A program made the position numbers and the translations under genes. Positions 45,633-54,675 of a DNA stretch of 64,000 nucleotides are shown one piece after another. The notes under the pieces were generated by a model, which was given only the letters and a program-made list of their open reading frames with translations, searched no databases and was not told the DNA's origin. This DNA is from Mycolicibacterium sphagni (GTDB lineage Bacteria; Actinomycetota; Actinomycetes; Mycobacteriales; Mycobacteriaceae), in NCBI RefSeq assembly GCF_013337765.1, contig NZ_VBSB01000005.1, positions 372,001-436,000 of the forward strand, given 5' to 3'. Each line of letters opens with the position of its first letter. The stretch's first letter is position 1.

Positions 45633-46812
45633 CGCAGGCCCCGGTCGGCACCTTCGCGGTATTACCGATCTTGGCCAGTTGACGCGACACCTCGTTGGCT
45701 GTCATCACAAACCCGGTGTCGTTGTCGTCGACTGCAGCACCGAACACCACGCCGAGCACCTGGCCGGCCCGGTTGATCAGCGGGCCACCCGAATTACCTT
45801 GACGCACAGTGCCTCTGATGGTGTACACCTCGCGGTTGACCGTGGTGGTGCGATAGATGTCCGGCCCGTTGAGCTCGATGGTCTCGCGTACCCGTGCGGG
45901 CGTGGCCGCGAACTCGCCGCCACCGGGGTAGCCCAGCACCACCGCGTCGGTGCCCGACTTGGCCGGCTGGTCGGCGAACACCAGCGGGCGCTGCGGCAGG
46001 TTTGGCACATCCAGGATCGAGATGTCCTCGTTGGGGTCATAGGAGACGACGGTCGCGTCGTACGTCTGACCCTCGGCTTCCACCGTGACGCTGTCGGAGC
46101 CGGCGACCACGTGCGCATTGGACATCACCCGGTTCGGGGCGATCACGAAACCGGTGCCCTCCAAGACCTTTTGACACCCCGGCGCGACCCCGCGGATCTT
46201 CACCACGCTGGGCTTGGCGTTGGCGACGACCAGACTGTCGGCCAACGACGCATCCGGGGCATCGACCGCCTGGATAGGTGTGCGGCCGAAGGGCTGTAGA
46301 ACATCCGGCAGCCCCGAGGTGCGCAGTAACGCGGACATCCGCTTGGGCACCGTCTTGAGCCACTCGGGCGCGTACTTGTCCACCTCGGCAAGCACTTTGG
46401 AGCCGCGTGTGGCGGCGGCCAGATTCGGTTGATCCGACGATGTCAGCGGGCTGGCCAGCAGCCATGCCGCGACCATCACCACCACCAGCTGCAGCCCCAC
46501 ACCGATCACCGAGTCGACGGTGCGCACCGCTTTGTTGCGGATCGCGCCGCGCACCGCGCGGCCCAGCACAACGCCTGCCACCTCGCCGACCACCACGAGC
46601 GCCAGGATCAAGAACAGTGCGGCAAACAACTTGCCGCGCGGCGAACTGATGTGGCTGACGATATGGGGGGCAAGCATCACGCCGGCGATGGCACCGAGGA
46701 CCACGCCGACGAACGACATCAATGAGCCCAACGCGCCGGACCGCCAACCCGAGATGGCCGCGACGAACGCTACGGCCAGAACGGCGATGTCCAGCCATTG
46801 TGAACTCGTCAC
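45625..46812 (-). CDS. marP: Membrane serine protease MarP (Rv3671c homologue)
   Basis: 395 aa: four membrane helices (about 8-115), a linker and a periplasmic chymotrypsin-like domain. Triad: H234 in MSNAHVVAG, Asp263 in DPNEDISIL and S341 in RQGNSGGPLI. C213 and C393 sit where the stabilising disulphide of MarP is known. MarP is required for acid and oxidative stress survival in M. tuberculosis, acting through cell-wall hydrolase RipA. The GTG start overlaps the Nudix stop (GTGA). Confidence 0.96.
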   Translation of the reverse strand: MTSSQWLDIAVLAVAFVAAISGWRSGALGSLMSFVGVVLGAIAGVMLAPHIVSHISSPRGKLFAALFLILALVVVGEVAGVVLGRAVRGAIRNKAVRTVDSVIGVGLQLVVVMVAAWLLASPLTSSDQPNLAAATRGSKVLAEVDKYAPEWLKTVPKRMSALLRTSGLPDVLQPFGRTPIQAVDAPDASLADSLVVANAKPSVVKIRGVAPGCQKVLEGTGFVIAPNRVMSNAHVVAGSDSVTVEAEGQTYDATVVSYDPNEDISILDVPNLPQRPLVFADQPAKSGTDAVVLGYPGGGEFAATPARVRETIELNGPDIYRTTTVNREVYTIRGTVRQGNSGGPLINRAGQVLGVVFGAAVDDNDTGFVMTANEVSRQLAKIGNTAKVPTGACVT

Positions 46813-47609
46813 AGAGGTTCCTCACTGCTACCCACGAGCGCCATCGCCTCGTCCAACTCCCGGACGTCCTCGGTGTTCCACGGTTGTGACCAGCCGGCCA
46901 CGTCGAGCATCGCAGAGATTACGTGACCGGTGAATCCCCACACCAACATCTGGTTGAGCAGAAATGCCGGGCCGGCGAAACCGGGACCGGTCCCGGTGCG
47001 GTACACCATCAGCCGGTTCTCAGGATTCACGAAGGCACGCACAGGAACCCGCGCGACGATCGCGGTCTCGGCCTGATCGACGACGGCCACCGGCCCCGGA
47101 TCCGGTGAATAGGCCAGCACGGGCACGACATGAAAACCCGAGGGCGGTATGAACATTCGCTCAAGTATGGCCAGTGGATGCAGGCGGCCCGGGTCAATCC
47201 CGGTCTCCTCCCAGGCTTCTCGCAGAGCGGTGGCGACCGGGCCGGAATCCTCGGGGTCTGCTGCCCCACCGGGGAACGCGGCCTGGCCGGCGTGGTGACG
47301 AAGGGTGCCGGCCCGCACGGTCAGCAGCAGGTCGGCATCGTCGGGCAGTCGCCCGCGCGCGCTCTCGGAACTCGGCCCGGAGAACAACACGAGGACTGCC
47401 GCGTCGCGCCCGCCGCCGGCGACGCGAGCCTTGGTGACCGCGGCCAGGAAATCCGGCGGGACTTTGCGCCGATACGCCTGCGGCACCCGGTCGACGTTGT
47501 CGACCAGGGGTGCCAGCCAGGGCGGCCGGAATTCCGGGGTGAGCGCGGCCGATCCCGCCGAACGGGAGGAGCCATGCGTCACCGGCGCGTCTCTTTCATC
47601 TGTTGTCAC
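46809..47609 (-). CDS. Nudix hydrolase, CoA pyrophosphatase type (Rv3672c homologue)
   Basis: 266 aa. The Nudix box GGAADPEDSGPVATALREAW continues EETGI and keeps the GX5EX7REUXEE spacing. Just before it, LLTVRAGTLRHHAGQAAFPG is the signature of coenzyme A diphosphatases. Likely reaction: CoA to phosphopantetheine and 3',5'-ADP. Coupled by GTGA overlaps to the thioredoxin-like gene before it and marP after it. Confidence 0.92.
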   Translation of the reverse strand: MTTDERDAPVTHGSSRSAGSAALTPEFRPPWLAPLVDNVDRVPQAYRRKVPPDFLAAVTKARVAGGGRDAAVLVLFSGPSSESARGRLPDDADLLLTVRAGTLRHHAGQAAFPGGAADPEDSGPVATALREAWEETGIDPGRLHPLAILERMFIPPSGFHVVPVLAYSPDPGPVAVVDQAETAIVARVPVRAFVNPENRLMVYRTGTGPGFAGPAFLLNQMLVWGFTGHVISAMLDVAGWSQPWNTEDVRELDEAMALVGSSEEPL

Positions 47610-48247
47610 TGCAATGCATTCTTCACCGCGGCGGCGATCTGGTCGGCACTGGTGAACGCTTGCGGCAGGATTCGGGCAACGCTACCGTCCGCGCGCAGTA
47701 TCACCGTCGCGGGCATCACGTTGGGTACGCCCAGGGCCGCGGCGATCCGTCGCTGACCGTCCTGCAGCGTGGGTAGCCGCACGCCCAACTCGGCCAGCCG
47801 CAGCAACGCCGCCGTCTCGTTCTCGTCCTGATGCACCGTCACCACCGAGACGTCCGAACCTACTCGGCGCTGGTAGTCCGCCATCGCGGGCAATTCCTCG
47901 GCACACGGCCCGCACCAATAGGCCCACAGGTTCAGCACCACGGGACGCCCGGCGAGCGCGCGGGCCACGTCCACGTTCGCGCCGTCGGCGGCGCACTCGA
48001 CGACGATGCCGCGCAGTTCTTTCGGGCCGGGATTGTCGGCCGCCGCCGGACAGGGTGGCAGGTCGGCCCGTTGCCGCGGCCCGGCGAGCGCCTCGGGCGT
48101 GTCGGCCTCGCGGTGCGTCCGGGCGGTCTGGGTGCTCGGCGCGCCCCCGGTTCCCGGCGGGGTGTCGTCGAGGGAGAAGACCAGCGCCGTGGTCAGCGCC
48201 GCCATCACGGCGAGCACCAGCAGCGTCCAGCGAGTCGACGTCGTCAT
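47606..48247 (-). CDS. Membrane-anchored thioredoxin-like protein, TlpA/ResA type (Rv3673c homologue)
   Basis: 213 aa. An N-terminal signal anchor (about residues 8-25), a Pro/Ala-rich linker and a thioredoxin fold outside the membrane. The redox motif is WAYWCGPCAEELP. An extra Cys pair (LPPCP, VVECA) lies before it. Probably keeps exported proteins or cytochrome c in the right redox state. It lies between nth and the Nudix gene in one minus-strand operon. Confidence 0.92.
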   Translation of the reverse strand: MTTSTRWTLLVLAVMAALTTALVFSLDDTPPGTGGAPSTQTARTHREADTPEALAGPRQRADLPPCPAAADNPGPKELRGIVVECAADGANVDVARALAGRPVVLNLWAYWCGPCAEELPAMADYQRRVGSDVSVVTVHQDENETAALLRLAELGVRLPTLQDGQRRIAAALGVPNVMPATVILRADGSVARILPQAFTSADQIAAAVKNALQ

Positions 48248-48269
48248 CTATGCAGTGCCAGCCGAAGGG

Positions 48270-49082
48270 TCAGAGTCCGGCCAGCGCAAGCAGGTGGTCG
48301 GTCTCGGGTCCCTTCACCAGCGGTGCGGCCACCAGTGGATCGGTGGGCCCGAGGCCGAACGACGGGCAATCCTTGGCCAGCACGCACACCCCGCAGGCGG
48401 GCTTGCGAGCGTGGCAGACGCGGCGGCCGTGGAAGATCACGCGATGGCTCAACAACGTCCACTCGTTGCGCTCGATCAGCTCGCCGACAATGTGTTCGAC
48501 CTTGACGGGGTCTTCTTCGGCGGTCCAGCGCCAGCGGCGCACGAGCCGCCCGAAATGGGTGTCCACGGTGATGCCGGGAATGTCGAACGCATTGCCCAGC
48601 ACCACGTTGGCGGTCTTGCGGCCGATGCCGGGCAGCGTCACCAACTCGTCCAACGTCGCGGGCACCTCGCCGTCGAAGCGCGCCTCGAGCTCCTGGCCCA
48701 GCCTGATCAGCGAGTTGGCCTTGTTGCGGTAGAAGCCGGTCGGACGGATCAGTTCCTCGAGCTCGGTCCGGTCGGCCTGCGCGTAATCCCGGGCGGTGCG
48801 GTACTTCGTGAACAGCGCCGGGGTGGTGAGGTTGACCCGCTTGTCAGTGGACTGTGCCGACAGGATGGTGGCGACGGTCAGCTCCAGCGGGTTGGTGAAG
48901 TCGAGCTCGCAGTAGACGTGCGGAAAAGCAATGGCCAGCGACCGGTTCATCCGCCGAGCGCGCCGAACCAGGCCCAGGTGAGTCTCCGAATTCCACTTCT
49001 CAGCCTCAGCCGTTGTCGGCGCCGGCGTCTTGGCCGCGCCGCGGGCTGTTTTGCGCCTGGTCGGCGGGCTGTCGGTGGTCAC
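48270..49082 (-). CDS. nth: Endonuclease III (DNA glycosylase/AP lyase)
   Basis: Base-excision repair enzyme for oxidised pyrimidines, 270 aa. The helix-hairpin-helix is [12 protein letters not shown] with the catalytic Lys, the catalytic Asp is in ITVDTHFGR, and the [4Fe-4S] ligands are [17 protein letters not shown] (C-x6-C-x2-C-x5-C). A basic N-terminal tail precedes the fold. The GTG at 49082 is chosen because TACCCT lies 6 nt upstream. First gene of the operon reaching marP. Confidence 0.97.
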   Translation of the reverse strand: MTTDSPPTRRKTARGAAKTPAPTTAEAEKWNSETHLGLVRRARRMNRSLAIAFPHVYCELDFTNPLELTVATILSAQSTDKRVNLTTPALFTKYRTARDYAQADRTELEELIRPTGFYRNKANSLIRLGQELEARFDGEVPATLDELVTLPGIGRKTANVVLGNAFDIPGITVDTHFGRLVRRWRWTAEEDPVKVEHIVGELIERNEWTLLSHRVIFHGRRVCHARKPACGVCVLAKDCPSFGLGPTDPLVAAPLVKGPETDHLLALAGL

Positions 49083-49088
49083 GCTGCA

Positions 49089-49094
49089 AGGGTA
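49089..49094 (-). promoter_or_regulatory. Probable leaderless -10 box (TACCCT) for nth
   Basis: On the minus strand TACCCT is followed by 6 nt and the GTG at 49082. Confidence 0.5.
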
Positions 49095-49175
49095 CTGAGG
49101 GGGTCCGTCAAGCCGCGGGCCGACCGGTGACAATTCGTAATCCCGCTGAGACCTTGCGCGTGTTTACTGACCCCC

Positions 49176-49475
49176 GTGACCTGGTTGCTCGCGGTGTGTG
49201 TCCCCGGGCTGTTGATGCTTTCGACCTTCGGTCTGCAACGCCTCGAGGAGGCCTTGCAGACCGACCGAACCGCCGCCGACGACGTGACCGAATATTTGGC
49301 GAGGGCCGCCAAGGCGGAACCCGCGCAGGCCCCGCCCAGAGCCGAAACCCAGCATCGACGGGCCGAGGCGCATTCCCGCCTGAGCCACGATGAGCCCGGT
49401 TTGCCGACGCATCCATTTGCGCATGCACGGCCGAATACGCAGTTTCACCGGACCCAGTACGCGAATCGTGTGTAG
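49176..49475 (+). CDS. Small single-pass membrane protein (Rv3675 homologue)
   Basis: 99 aa, starting MTWLLAVCVPGLLMLSTFGL, a hydrophobic N-terminal helix, followed by a charged and His-rich tail (RRAEAHSRLSHDEPG). The homologue in M. tuberculosis is a possible membrane protein of unknown function. It lies upstream of crp on the same strand, 100 bases away. Confidence 0.75.
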   Translation: MTWLLAVCVPGLLMLSTFGLQRLEEALQTDRTAADDVTEYLARAAKAEPAQAPPRAETQHRRAEAHSRLSHDEPGLPTHPFAHARPNTQFHRTQYANRV

Positions 49476-49575
49476 CGTTGGCACGTCGCAAGACCGGCTA
49501 CGACTAGACTGATATTGCCCAGCAATACAGCTGGCCTGCGCATTTCACATCATCGAAGAGTTTAAGAGGGGCGAC

Positions 49576-50250
49576 GTGGACGAGATCCTGGCGAGGGCCG
49601 GAATCTTCCAGGGAGTTGAACCCAGCGCGGTCTCCGCGCTGACCAAACAGCTGCAGCCGGTGGATTTCCCGCGGGGACACACTGTCTTCGCCGAAGGCGA
49701 GCCTGGCGATCGGCTGTACATCATCATCTCCGGCAAGGTGAAGATCGGCCGCCGTTCCCCGGACGGGCGGGAAAACCTGCTGACGATCATGGGTCCGTCG
49801 GACATGTTCGGCGAGTTGTCGATCTTCGACCCGGGCCCGCGGACCTCCAGCGCCACCACGATCACCGAGGTGCGCGCCGTCTCGATGGACCGTGACGCGC
49901 TGCGGGCGTGGATCGCTGATCGCCCTGAGATCGCCGAGCAGTTGCTGCGGGTGTTGGCACGCCGGCTCCGTCGCACCAACAACAACCTCGCCGACCTGAT
50001 CTTCACCGACGTGCCCGGTCGGGTCGCCAAGCAGCTGCTGCAGCTGGCTCAGCGCTTCGGCACCCAGGAGGGCGGCGCCCTGCGCGTCACGCACGACCTC
50101 ACCCAAGAGGAGATCGCCCAGCTGGTGGGGGCGTCGCGCGAGACGGTCAACAAGGCGCTGGCCGATTTCGCCCATCGCGGGTGGATTCGCCTCGAGGGCA
50201 AGAGCGTGCTGATCAGCGACAGCGAAAGATTGGCTCGCAGAGCCCGCTAG
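49576..50250 (+). CDS. crp: cAMP receptor protein (Rv3676 homologue)
   Basis: Global transcription regulator, 224 aa, the same length as M. tuberculosis Crp. The N-terminal cyclic nucleotide-binding domain contains the phosphate-binding cassette [17 protein letters not shown] dimer helix follows, and the C-terminal winged helix has recognition helix [23 protein letters not shown] at 49576 is preceded by AAGAGGGG. It ends in a 4-base overlap with the convergent MBL gene. The class III cyclase at 25040 could supply its ligand. Confidence 0.97.
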   Translation: MDEILARAGIFQGVEPSAVSALTKQLQPVDFPRGHTVFAEGEPGDRLYIIISGKVKIGRRSPDGRENLLTIMGPSDMFGELSIFDPGPRTSSATTITEVRAVSMDRDALRAWIADRPEIAEQLLRVLARRLRRTNNNLADLIFTDVPGRVAKQLLQLAQRFGTQEGGALRVTHDLTQEEIAQLVGASRETVNKALADFAHRGWIRLEGKSVLISDSERLARRAR

Positions 50251-51032
50251 CTGCGCAGGTAGTCCAACTGGGCGCGCACCGATTTCTCGGCGGCATCCCA
50301 CAGTTCCTGGTCGACGTCGGTGTAGACGTGCTCGACGACTTGGCGTGCAGTGGCGTCGTCGCCGAGCACTCGTAGCGCCTGCCGCACCTGGTCGAGCCGT
50401 TCCTCCCGGTGCGCCAGGTACATGGCCGCGACGGCCTGCAGATCGTCGAGGTCGGGCCCGTGTCCGGGCAGGACCGTCCGGCGGCCCAACCCCTGCAGCC
50501 GGCGCAATGAATCCAGGTACTGGGTCAGGCTGCCGTCTTCGTCGTCGATGACGGTGGTGCCGCGGCCGAGCACGGTATCGGCGGTCAGCACGGCATCGTC
50601 GACGAGAAAGGACAGCGAGTCGGCGGTGTGCCCCGGGGTGGCCATCACCGTGATCCGCAGTCCGGCCGCGTCGATGACCTCGCCGTCGGTCAGCGGCCCG
50701 CCGAGGCCGCGCAGGAATCCGCTGCCCACCGACCGGACGACGGCGCCCGTCAAAGCCACGATCTTGTCGATGCCGCCGGTGTGGTCCTCATGCTTGTGAC
50801 TGATCAGCACCAGCGGGATCTTGCCGAGTTCGGCCAGCCTGCCGATGTGTTCGTCGTCGTCGGGACCCGGGTCGACGATCACCATCTCGTCGCTGCCCGG
50901 CCCGCGCAGCACCCAGGTGTTGGTGCCGTCCAGCGTCATGATGTTCGGGTTGTTGCAGAGGAGAACCGAAGCCGTCACTGTGTCTGTTTCAACGACCGGC
51001 CTCAGCACGCCATAGGCGGGATGTTCGATCAC
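50247..51032 (-). CDS. Metallo-beta-lactamase fold hydrolase, LACTB2-like (Rv3677c homologue)
   Basis: 261 aa. The zinc motif [10 protein letters not shown] (HxHxDH) lies near residue 78, with further His in [10 protein letters not shown] and [10 protein letters not shown]. The C-terminal helical region is the winged-helix-like tail seen in LACTB2 proteins, some of which are endoribonucleases. It follows the RidA gene by overlap on the same strand. The substrate is unknown and beta-lactam hydrolysis is not implied. Confidence 0.9.
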   Translation of the reverse strand: MIEHPAYGVLRPVVETDTVTASVLLCNNPNIMTLDGTNTWVLRGPGSDEMVIVDPGPDDDEHIGRLAELGKIPLVLISHKHEDHTGGIDKIVALTGAVVRSVGSGFLRGLGGPLTDGEVIDAAGLRITVMATPGHTADSLSFLVDDAVLTADTVLGRGTTVIDDEDGSLTQYLDSLRRLQGLGRRTVLPGHGPDLDDLQAVAAMYLAHREERLDQVRQALRVLGDDATARQVVEHVYTDVDQELWDAAEKSVRAQLDYLRS

Positions 51033-51478
51033 GCCACCTCGACGATGAGCTCAACCTCCACCGGTGCGTTCAGGGGCAACTCCGACACTCCGACGGCCGA
51101 GCGGGCGTGCGCGCCGGCCTCGCCGAACACCTCGCCGAGGAACTCCGAGGCCCCGTTGATGACGCCGGGCTGACCGGTGAAGCCGGGCGCCGACGCGACG
51201 AAGCCGACGACCTTGACCACCTTGGTCACGTTGTCCAGACCCACCAGGGCATCGATGGCGGCCAGGGCGTTCAGCGCGCACAGCCGGGCGGCGTCTCGGG
51301 CTTGTTCCGGGGTCACGTCGGCGTCGACCTTGCCGGTGTGGATCAGGCTGCCTGCGTCGATCGGCAGCTGCCCGGCGGTGTAGACGAGGTTGCCGGTGCG
51401 CACTGCCGGGACGTAGGCGGCCAGCGGCTTGACGACCGTCGGCAGTGTCAGGCCGAGGTCGGTCAAGCGCGCGGTGAC
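51029..51478 (-). CDS. RidA (YjgF/YER057c/UK114) family protein (Rv3678c homologue)
   Basis: About 149 aa from the GTG at 51478 (MTARLTDLGLTLP). Hydrolyses reactive enamine/imine intermediates in the classic family. Signature regions are YTAGQLPID near residue 32 and the C-terminal [16 protein letters not shown]. The usual RidA Arg that binds the carboxylate is not clear here. An upstream GTG at 51520 overlaps the DUF4177 stop in GTGA, but the extra 14 residues come from the dispersed repeat. Confidence 0.88.
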   Translation of the reverse strand, partial: VTARLTDLGLTLPTVVKPLAAYVPAVRTGNLVYTAGQLPIDAGSLIHTGKVDADVTPEQARDAARLCALNALAAIDALVGLDNVTKVVKVVGFVASAPGFTGQPGVINGASEFLGEVFGEAGAHARSAVGVSELPLNAPVEVELIVEVA

Positions 51479-51507
51479 ATTCCCCGAGTCGCTGCGCTCC
51501 TGCCCCC
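51479..51507 (-). repeat. Dispersed GC-rich repeat, copy 3, between DUF4177 and RidA genes
   Basis: On the minus strand GGCAGGAGCGCAGCGACT plus CGGGGAAT, matching 1128-1152 and 13777-13799. If translated from 51520 it encodes GQERSDSG, almost the same peptide as in the NRPS. Confidence 0.55.
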
Positions 51508-51516
51508 GGCCGCTGC

Positions 51517-51678
51517 TCACTTAGGCCGCTTCAGGTAGGCGACGTGTTGCTCCCCGGTGGGACCGGGCAGGACCGCGACGAGTTCCCAGCCGTCGGCGCC
51601 CCACTGGTCGAGGATTTGCTTGGTCGCGTGGGTCAGCAGCGGGACCGTGGCGTATTCCCATGTCGTCGGTTGGCTCAT
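51517..51678 (-). CDS. DUF4177 small protein (Rv3678A type)
   Basis: 53 aa beginning MSQPTTWEYATVPLL and containing ILDQWGADGWELVAV, the DUF4177 signature in which the WE-LV core forms a small alpha/beta unit. The stop TGA overlaps a GTG in front of the RidA gene. Function unknown. The conserved place next to ridA suggests co-expression. It is divergent from bagA. Confidence 0.85.
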   Translation of the reverse strand: MSQPTTWEYATVPLLTHATKQILDQWGADGWELVAVLPGPTGEQHVAYLKRPK

Positions 51679-51730
51679 GGGCGAAGCTTATCGTCGACAC
51701 CAAAGCCACAGGGGGCCGCAGGGGCTTGGC

Positions 51731-51736
51731 TAGCAT
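51731..51736 (+). promoter_or_regulatory. Probable leaderless -10 box (TAGCAT) for bagA
   Basis: TAGCAT is followed by 6 nt and the ATG at 51743. Confidence 0.5.
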
Positions 51737-51742
51737 GCTCTG

Positions 51743-52762
51743 ATGGCGACCACACCGAGCGATGGCAGCTCTCTAGCCTGGCCTTCCCGGCTGACAAAGG
51801 CCCGCTTGCACTTTGTGACCGGCAAGGGGGGCACCGGCAAGACCACGGTTGCGGCCGCCCTCGCGCTGACGCTGGCCGCCGGGGGGCGCCGGGTCCTCCT
51901 CGTGGAAGTCGAAGGGCGCCAAGGCATTGCGCAGTTGTTCGACGTGCCGCCGCTGCCCTACGAGGAGCTGAAGATCGCCACTGCCGAGGGTGGCGGTCAC
52001 GTGAACGCACTGGCCGTTGATATCGAGGCGGCGTTCATGGAATACCTCGACATGTTCTACAACCTGGGCCTGGCCGGTCGAGCGATGCGCCGCATCGGCG
52101 CCATCGAGTTCGCGACCACGATCGCTCCCGGCCTGCGGGACGTCCTGCTCACCGGCAAGATCAAGGAGTCCGTGGTGCGCCAGGACGCCAACAAGAAGCC
52201 GGCCTACGACGCGATCGTGGTCGACTCTCCCCCGACCGGGCGGATCGCCCGCTTCCTCGACGTCACCAAGGCCGTCTCGGATCTGGCCAAGGGCGGCCCG
52301 GTGCACTCCCAGGCTGACGGTGTCGTCAAGCTGCTGCACTCCGATCAGACCGCGATCCACCTGGTCACCCTGCTCGAGGCGTTGCCCATCCAGGAGACCA
52401 TCGAGGCCATCGAGGAGCTCAAGGAGTTGGGCCTGCCGATCGGTAGCGTGATCGTCAACCGCAACATCCCGCCGTTCCTGCCCCCCGCCGACCTCGCCAA
52501 GGCCGCCGAGGGAGACATCGACGCCGACGCGGTGCGTGCCGGGCTCGACAAGGTGGGAATCACGCTGTCGGATGCCGACTTCGCCGGACTGCTGACCGAG
52601 TCGATCGAGCATGCCAGCCGCATCAAGGCCCGCGCCGAAAGCGCCGAGCAACTGGACCGTTTGAAGGTCGCGCGGCTGGAGCTGCCGACGATTCCCGACG
52701 GCGTGGATTTGGGAAGTTTGTACGAGTTGGCGGAAACGCTTGCACAGCAGGGCGTCCGATGA
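51743..52762 (+). CDS. bagA: Get3/ArsA-like ATPase subunit A (Rv3679 homologue)
   Basis: 339 aa, cytosolic SIMIBI ATPase. The deviant Walker A VTGKGGTGKTT (residues 25-35) keeps the intradimer signature Lys28. Switch region: VVDSPPTGR. From memory, Rv3679 and Rv3680 form the BagA/BagB complex, structurally like eukaryotic Get3 and needed for growth tolerance to glycerol metabolism. Start supported by the TAGCAT box. The partner gene lies 71 bases downstream. Confidence 0.93.
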   Translation: MATTPSDGSSLAWPSRLTKARLHFVTGKGGTGKTTVAAALALTLAAGGRRVLLVEVEGRQGIAQLFDVPPLPYEELKIATAEGGGHVNALAVDIEAAFMEYLDMFYNLGLAGRAMRRIGAIEFATTIAPGLRDVLLTGKIKESVVRQDANKKPAYDAIVVDSPPTGRIARFLDVTKAVSDLAKGGPVHSQADGVVKLLHSDQTAIHLVTLLEALPIQETIEAIEELKELGLPIGSVIVNRNIPPFLPPADLAKAAEGDIDADAVRAGLDKVGITLSDADFAGLLTESIEHASRIKARAESAEQLDRLKVARLELPTIPDGVDLGSLYELAETLAQQGVR

Positions 52763-52833
52763 GCCGTCCGATGAGCGAAGCGAAGAGGACAGATCTAGCG
52801 GAAGCGAAGACGACCATGAAACGGAGCCGGTAG

Positions 52834-53970
52834 ATGAGCGGCACACCGCCAGCACTCGACATGAAGTCGATCCTGGAAGACAAGTCCAACCGGGTCGTAG
52901 TGTGCTGCGGCGCAGGCGGAGTCGGCAAGACCACCACAGCGGCGGCGATGGCGGTGCGGGCCGCCGAGTACGGCCGCGCCGTCGTGGTGCTGACCATCGA
53001 TCCCGCCAAACGGCTGGCACAAGCCTTGGGAATCAAGGAACTCGGCAACACCCCGCAGCGGGTGGCGCTGGCTCCCGAGGTAGCGGGTGAACTGCACGCG
53101 ATGATGCTCGACATGCGCCGCACGTTCGACGAGATGGTCATCGAATATTCGGGAACCGAACGCGCACAAGCGATTCTGGACAACCAGTTCTATCAGACGG
53201 TCGCCACGTCACTGGCAGGCACGCAGGAATACATGGCCATGGAGAAGCTCGGCCAGCTGCTCGCCCAGGACCGCTGGGACCTGGTGGTGGTGGACACCCC
53301 GCCGTCGCGCAACGCGCTGGACTTCCTCGATGCCCCCAAACGGCTTGGCAGTTTCATGGACGGCAGGCTCTGGCGGCTGCTGCTGGCCCCCGGGCGGGGC
53401 TTCGGCCGCCTGGTGACCGGTGTCGTCGGCCTGGCGATGAAGGCCATGTCGACCGTCCTGGGTTCACAGATGTTGTCCGACGCCTCGGCGTTCGTGCAGT
53501 CACTGGATTCGACGTTCGGCGGGTTCCGGGAGAAGGCCGACCGCACCTACGAGCTGCTCAAGCGGCGCGGCACCCAGTTCGTGGTGGTCTCGGCGGCCGA
53601 GCCCGACGCACTCCGGGAGGCGTCGTTCTTCGTCGACCGGCTCTCCGCGGAGGGTATGCCGCTGGCCGGGCTGATCCTCAACCGGACTCACCCGACCCTG
53701 TGCGCGCTGACTGTGGAGCGGGCTATCGACGGTGTCGCGGAATTGGACGCCGCCGCCTCAGATAACAATGGCGATCAACTTGCGGCCGCGGTACTGCGGA
53801 TTCACGCCGACCGGGCGCAGACCGCCAAGCGGGAGATTCGGTTGCTGTCGCGATTCACGGGAGCCAACCCGCACGTAGCGGTGGTTGGCGTCCCGTCGCT
53901 GCCATTCGACGTGTCCGATCTGGACGCCTTACAGGCGATTGCCGATCAGATCACTGGCGAAACCGCGTAA
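52834..53970 (+). CDS. bagB: Get3/ArsA-like ATPase subunit B (Rv3680 homologue)
   Basis: 378 aa, second ArsA-fold subunit. The P-loop is [15 protein letters not shown] (residues 24-38): Ala27 stands where Get3 and BagA have the signature Lys, so the two sites of the complex should differ. The switch region is [15 protein letters not shown]. Hydrophobic helices around residues 190-210 ([16 protein letters not shown]) match the client-binding part of Get3-like proteins. GGAG precedes the ATG by 8 nt. Confidence 0.93.
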   Translation: MSGTPPALDMKSILEDKSNRVVVCCGAGGVGKTTTAAAMAVRAAEYGRAVVVLTIDPAKRLAQALGIKELGNTPQRVALAPEVAGELHAMMLDMRRTFDEMVIEYSGTERAQAILDNQFYQTVATSLAGTQEYMAMEKLGQLLAQDRWDLVVVDTPPSRNALDFLDAPKRLGSFMDGRLWRLLLAPGRGFGRLVTGVVGLAMKAMSTVLGSQMLSDASAFVQSLDSTFGGFREKADRTYELLKRRGTQFVVVSAAEPDALREASFFVDRLSAEGMPLAGLILNRTHPTLCALTVERAIDGVAELDAAASDNNGDQLAAAVLRIHADRAQTAKREIRLLSRFTGANPHVAVVGVPSLPFDVSDLDALQAIADQITGETA

Positions 53971-54029
53971 GAACACGGTTGACGAGCCGTCTGTGTTCGA
54001 CTGGCGCCTCCGGCGCCCCGGCTTGAAAG

Positions 54030-54383
54030 TTAGCTGACACTCCGGTGCTTGCGCTGCGCGGCGAAGAATTCCGCCCACGACACCACCTCTGGGTGCTGCT
54101 TGAGCAACGCACGGCGCTGACGCTCGGTCATGCCGCCCCACACCCCAAATTCCACACGGTTGTCCAACGCGTCCGCGCCGCACTCGGCCATCACCGGGCA
54201 GTGGCGGCAGATCACCGCGGCTTTACGCTGCGCCGCACCGCGGACAAACAGCTCGTCGGGGTCGGTTGACCGGCACAAAGCCCGCGACACCCATGCGATT
54301 CGAGCTTCCGCCTCGACTCCTTGGACGGAACCATTCAAGAGTGCTGCGCTTGGCTTGCGACAAGCAGTCCGAATACCTGACAC
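54030..54383 (-). CDS. whiB4: Iron-sulphur redox regulator WhiB4 (Rv3681c homologue)
   Basis: 117 aa. Four cluster cysteines in the WhiB order: ALCRST, then CRHCPVMAEC (C-x2-C-x5-C). The G(V/I)WGG turn is FGVWGGMTERQRRALLKQ, followed by a basic C terminus. WhiB4 is an oxygen-sensitive [4Fe-4S] DNA-binding protein that controls antioxidant genes. GTG at 54383 gives the usual N terminus (SGIRTACRK). It is divergent from ponA2, 292 bases away. The gap holds no other gene that I can see. Confidence 0.95.
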   Translation of the reverse strand: MSGIRTACRKPSAALLNGSVQGVEAEARIAWVSRALCRSTDPDELFVRGAAQRKAAVICRHCPVMAECGADALDNRVEFGVWGGMTERQRRALLKQHPEVVSWAEFFAAQRKHRSVS

Positions 54384-54662
54384 CGACGATCCCCTTCGTC
54401 CGGCCGCTGACGCGGCTAAACAATCTTCTGGTGTAGGCCGCGTATGCGATCTACGCCACATCACGACTCGGAGTGTTATCTGAATCGCACTGTCTGTTTA
54501 AGTTAGGTGGTCAGGTATCTTTTGCGCAACAGTTAGATCTCAGGTTTTTTGGGACGACCGTCCAGACCGATCATGAACTGGCATTTTCTGACTCCTCCGT
54601 AAATACCTTTCGATATGATCTGCCCCGCAGGGGACGCCCGGCAAGACCTCTGGAGCCGTAGT

Positions 54663-54668
54663 TACTCT
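54663..54668 (+). promoter_or_regulatory. Probable leaderless -10 box (TACTCT) for ponA2
   Basis: TACTCT is followed by 7 nt and the ATG at 54676. Confidence 0.5.
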
Positions 54669-54675
54669 GTTACTC

